Part shown: in pieces, positions 61,478 to 64,000 of the stretch
How positions within the stretch are numbered: the first letter of the stretch is position 1
Layout: each line of letters starts with the position of its first letter
DNA from: Aphodosoma sp045631465
GTDB lineage: Bacteria; Bacteroidota; Bacteroidia; Bacteroidales; Paludibacteraceae
DNA length: 64,000 nt
Assembly (NCBI GenBank): GCA_045631465.1
Contig: JAZQUV010000010.1
Coordinates: 8,027 to 72,026, forward strand
Reading direction: 5' to 3'
The notes under the pieces: model-generated
What the model was told of the DNA's origin: nothing
The model's database searches: none
Seen by the model: the letters and a program-made list of their open reading frames with translations, nothing else
Program-made: the position numbers and the translations under genes

Positions 61478-63757
61478 ATGCGCCACCTCACACTACTCCT
61501 AATCCTCATAGCCACATCATTTTTGAGTGCTATCAACGTCATCCCACATCCCTACGAGTATGACGTCAACCCCACCCACACCTACCACCTCAACGAGCAA
61601 ACAGCCTTCATCTGCAAGCAAAAATCCCTAATCCCAGTGGCAGAGGTCGTAGCGCAAACCCTTCGTCGTTCCACAGGGCTCGAACTCCCCATCCTCAAGC
61701 GTTCCCAAAACCCCATCTACCTCGCCATCGACAAAAAAATCTCCAATCCCGAAGCTTATTACCTCGACATCTATCCCGACGGAATAGGCATTTTTGGCGG
61801 TTCGCCCGCAGGCGTCTATTACGGTCTGCAAACCCTCCTCCAGCTCCTCCCACCAGCCATCGAGTCCGACACCGTTGTCAGTGGAGTAGAGTGGACCCTA
61901 CCCATGGCACTCATCACCGACTTCCCACGCTTCCCCTATCGAGGCATGCATGTCGACCCATGCCGCCATTTCATGCCACTCGAGCACATCTACAAGCAAG
62001 TCGATTGGATGTCGAAATTCAAACTAAACACACTCCATCTCCACCTCACCGACGACCAACTCTGGACCTTTGAGGTGAAGAAATACCCACGTCTCACCGA
62101 GGTAGGCACCCAGCGCACCAACGTCGACGGCACCATCTACCGCGGAGGCTATTTCACACAAGAGGAGTTGAAGCAACTAGTCGACTATGCCGCAGTTCGA
62201 GGTGTCACCATCATCCCCGAAATCGAGATGCCAGGTCATGCCATGGCAGCCCTAGCCGCATATCCCGAGTATGGATGCACAGGCGGACCCTACTCCGTGC
62301 GCACCACCTGGGGCGTCGAAGAGCACCTTCTTTGTGCAGGCAACGATTCGGTTTTTGCTTTTATCGAAGATATTCTTACTGAATTAGTAGCGATATTTCC
62401 AAGCGAATATATACATATTGGTGGCGATGAGTGTCCTACCAATATATGGCACGAATGTCCTCTTTGTCAAGCTCGTATGCAAGCCGAAGGACTTGCTTCG
62501 GAGGTTGAATTGCATGGCTATTTTATCCGTCGAGTGGAGCAGATATTGCACAAATTAGGGCGTAAAATGATCGGTTGGGACGAGATACTCGATGGAGGAG
62601 CATCATCCACAGCCACCGTCATGTCGTGGCGCGGAAGCAAAGGAGGCATCAAAGCCGCCAACCAAGGCAACCAAGCCATCATGACCCCATGGGACATCTG
62701 CTATTTCGACCACTATCAAGGCTCCAAACTCTTCGAACCAATGGCACAAAGCGGATTCCTCCCACTTGAAAAAGTCTACAATTGGGAGCCAATATCCGAC
62801 GAAATAAAGCCCGAACAGAGAGATAAAATCCTAGGCGCACAAGCCAACCTTTGGGCAGAATATATGCCCGACTATCATCAAGCCGAATACATGATATATC
62901 CGCGCCTCTTGGCACTCTCCGAAGTGTTGTGGACCACGCACTATCGCGACTACACCAACTTCACCGAGCGACTCATAGACGCACAGCGTCGCCTCGATTA
63001 TGGCAATATCAACTACCACATCCCCCTCCCCGAAGGCCCACAAGCCCAATACATCGAATTCATCGACACCATCCAAGTAGAACTAACAAATACCCTCAAC
63101 TACGACATCTATTATACTCTTGATGATACATATTCAAAAGTAGGGACACGGCATGCCGTGTCCGCAAATAGCGAAGCAGAGAAGGATAATAATTCCTCAT
63201 TTCTCATTTCACATTCCTCATTCTTAAAGTCTTTCACCACTTTTAATGGTAGAAATTCCGACACTATAGAGGTGTGTTACAACAAATTGTCGGCTCCACA
63301 TCCAGCAGCTAAAGGATTATCACAAAATGGATTATATCGTCAAAGAGCGTATGGTTATTTCCCCAACACCGACAGTCTCGATTATGTGAAGTTTGATGTT
63401 ACCGATTTGGTAGATTCGCTTGTTTATGACTATAATGATACATATTTTGAGCCCTGGATCGAGGTCTATCAAGGCTATATCAAAGTCGACAGCACCACCA
63501 CCTATCTCATCACCACCGATTTAGAAGAGTTGTGGGTCGACGACATTCGGGTCATCAACAACAACGGACGCCTCAAGCGCAACCAAACCCAATGCGCCCA
63601 AATGGTGTTAGAATCAGGCTATCACAGCATCAAAGCAGTCTACAACAACTGCGTCAACGACGGTTTCCCAGCCCACTGGCGCAAACCCGAAATCCGCATC
63701 AAAACCCTCACCGACAAAGACTTCCGAGTGCTGAAACCAAAAGACTTCTATCGCTAA
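61478..63757 (+). CDS. Beta-N-acetylhexosaminidase, GH20, with repeat-derived insertion
   Basis: 759 residues with signal peptide (MRHLTLLLILIATSFLSA). GH20b domain near 30-145, catalytic TIM barrel about 150-490: HLHLTDDQLWTFEVKKYP, EIEMPGHAMAAL, and the catalytic Asp317-Glu318 in HIGGDECP. It removes terminal GlcNAc/GalNAc from glycans. The barrel is followed by a chitobiase-type C-terminal domain (YYTLDDT) and a PA14-like segment (about 600-740). Residues about 555-588 are encoded by a palindrome and five heptamers, clearly inserted. Base use at codon third positions changes sharply inside the gene. Confidence 0.93.
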   Translation: MRHLTLLLILIATSFLSAINVIPHPYEYDVNPTHTYHLNEQTAFICKQKSLIPVAEVVAQTLRRSTGLELPILKRSQNPIYLAIDKKISNPEAYYLDIYPDGIGIFGGSPAGVYYGLQTLLQLLPPAIESDTVVSGVEWTLPMALITDFPRFPYRGMHVDPCRHFMPLEHIYKQVDWMSKFKLNTLHLHLTDDQLWTFEVKKYPRLTEVGTQRTNVDGTIYRGGYFTQEELKQLVDYAAVRGVTIIPEIEMPGHAMAALAAYPEYGCTGGPYSVRTTWGVEEHLLCAGNDSVFAFIEDILTELVAIFPSEYIHIGGDECPTNIWHECPLCQARMQAEGLASEVELHGYFIRRVEQILHKLGRKMIGWDEILDGGASSTATVMSWRGSKGGIKAANQGNQAIMTPWDICYFDHYQGSKLFEPMAQSGFLPLEKVYNWEPISDEIKPEQRDKILGAQANLWAEYMPDYHQAEYMIYPRLLALSEVLWTTHYRDYTNFTERLIDAQRRLDYGNINYHIPLPEGPQAQYIEFIDTIQVELTNTLNYDIYYTLDDTYSKVGTRHAVSANSEAEKDNNSSFLISHSSFLKSFTTFNGRNSDTIEVCYNKLSAPHPAAKGLSQNGLYRQRAYGYFPNTDSLDYVKFDVTDLVDSLVYDYNDTYFEPWIEVYQGYIKVDSTTTYLITTDLEELWVDDIRVINNNGRLKRNQTQCAQMVLESGYHSIKAVYNNCVNDGFPAHWRKPEIRIKTLTDKDFRVLKPKDFYR
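63140..63226. repeat. Palindrome plus heptamer array inside the GH20 coding region
   Basis: GTAG followed by the perfect 20-bp palindrome GGACACGGCATGCCGTGTCC (63144-63163), then after a 28-nt gap five heptamers (ATTCCTC, ATTTCTC, ATTTCAC, ATTCCTC, ATTCTTA; 63192-63226). The frame stays open through both. Confidence 0.95.
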
Positions 63758-63783
63758 AAGCATAAGGCACAACCACACACAAA

Positions 63784-63822
63784 ACGCCCCGCAATCCACA
63801 CAAGATTGAGGGGCATTTTCTA
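63784..63822 (+). terminator. GH20 terminator
   Basis: GCCCCgCAATC / GATTGaGGGGC stem with loop CACACAA, followed by ATTTTCT. A further fragment of the long repeat follows at 63826-63867. Confidence 0.7.
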
Positions 63823-63883
63823 TTATAACTCCTCCCCTGTTTATAGGGGAGGTCCCCGCAGGGTAGGGTGCTCAAAATATAGG

Positions 63884-64000
63884 TCAAAAAAAAGAGCCAG
63901 TAGATAATGCTTTAATTCGTTTGCAAACTAGATTTTGAGGTAAATTATTTTTTGACCATTCATTTAATTGTTTCTTTTTTATATTTTCGATGCGTTCTTT
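63884..64000 (-). CDS. C-terminal end of an unknown gene, 5' part outside the window
   Basis: An open minus-strand frame of 38 codons enters from the right edge and stops at 63884. Its sequence (KERIENIKKKQLNEWSKNNL, ending KALSTGSFF) has protein-like composition, and the other two phases on this strand stop quickly. Too short for identification. Confidence 0.35.
   Translation of the reverse strand, partial: KERIENIKKKQLNEWSKNNLPQNLVCKRIKALSTGSFF

Noticed and set aside
1..64000. tRNA or rRNA genes
   Set aside because: I looked for cloverleaf ends (GGTTCRANTCC) and rRNA core words and found none convincing; short tRNA-like matches cannot be excluded by eye.

Overview
The window looks like a chromosomal piece of a member of the Bacteroidales (phylum Bacteroidota). 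Three things point there. Nearly every transcription unit starts behind the Bacteroidota promoter (-7 box TAnnTTTG, usually TATCTTTG, TACCTTTG or TAACTTTG, with a TTG about 20 bp upstream). No Shine-Dalgarno pattern precedes the start codons. The gene content is typical of the order: PorZ with a type IX secretion C-terminal domain, a BspA-type leucine-rich repeat protein, a PCMD protein, DPP IV, PPi-dependent phosphofructokinase, a Bacteroidota-type omega subunit next to BamD, and DUF4143 ATPases. There is no sign of a prophage, plasmid backbone or intact insertion sequence. A genus cannot be named from the sequence alone.

Layout. 1-8.5 kb, mostly minus strand: the 5' part of a giant secreted repeat protein (runs off the left edge), a periplasmic-binding-protein-like lipoprotein, a PCMD protein and an SDR enzyme fused to a zinc-ribbon-like domain. 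8.5-21.2 kb, plus strand: a 1.25-kresidue LRR protein, rdgB, porZ, a membrane acyltransferase, then DPP IV, a sugar MFS transporter, a ROK kinase and a DUF695 protein. 21.2-31.4 kb: dnaX (minus), an ABC exporter, an iron alcohol dehydrogenase, efp (minus), a PagL-like lipid A deacylase and alaS. 31.4-36.5 kb: a structured, probably transcribed non-coding stretch followed by five genes, mostly secreted and of unknown function. 36.5-38.8 kb: a DUF4143-type ATPase, its truncated relative, and repeat-bearing leaders. 38.8-54.3 kb: housekeeping and small-molecule genes (YgiQ, flavin reductase, KilA-N protein, esterase, DUF389 protein, glyA, phoH, NSS transporter, tig, pseudouridine synthase, manA, phosphohexomutase). 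54.3-57 kb: two likely small RNAs around a few AT-rich hypothetical genes. 57-64 kb: pfp, a DUF3298-like lipoprotein, bamD, rpoZ and a GH20 hexosaminidase.

How the genes work together. Several units serve the cell envelope: PorZ (type IX secretion surface complex), BamD (outer-membrane protein insertion), the PagL-like enzyme (lipid A), the ABC exporter, and the acyltransferase that follows porZ. Another group handles peptides and sugars: secreted DPP IV, MFS importer, ROK kinase, ManA, phosphohexomutase, PFP and GH20.

The less ordinary content lies between the genes. There are three intergenic arrays with an exact 11-bp period. Arrays with a 7-bp period repeatedly abut start codons, and one lies inside the GH20 gene. 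A dispersed GTAGRGAC palindrome family is also present. The DUF4143 ATPase has a leader with three 20-bp repeats at 33-bp period, and its broken relative has a similarly arranged leader. Three promoter-bounded transcripts without an ORF have strong predicted secondary structure. All structures were worked out by eye and no search or folding program was run.
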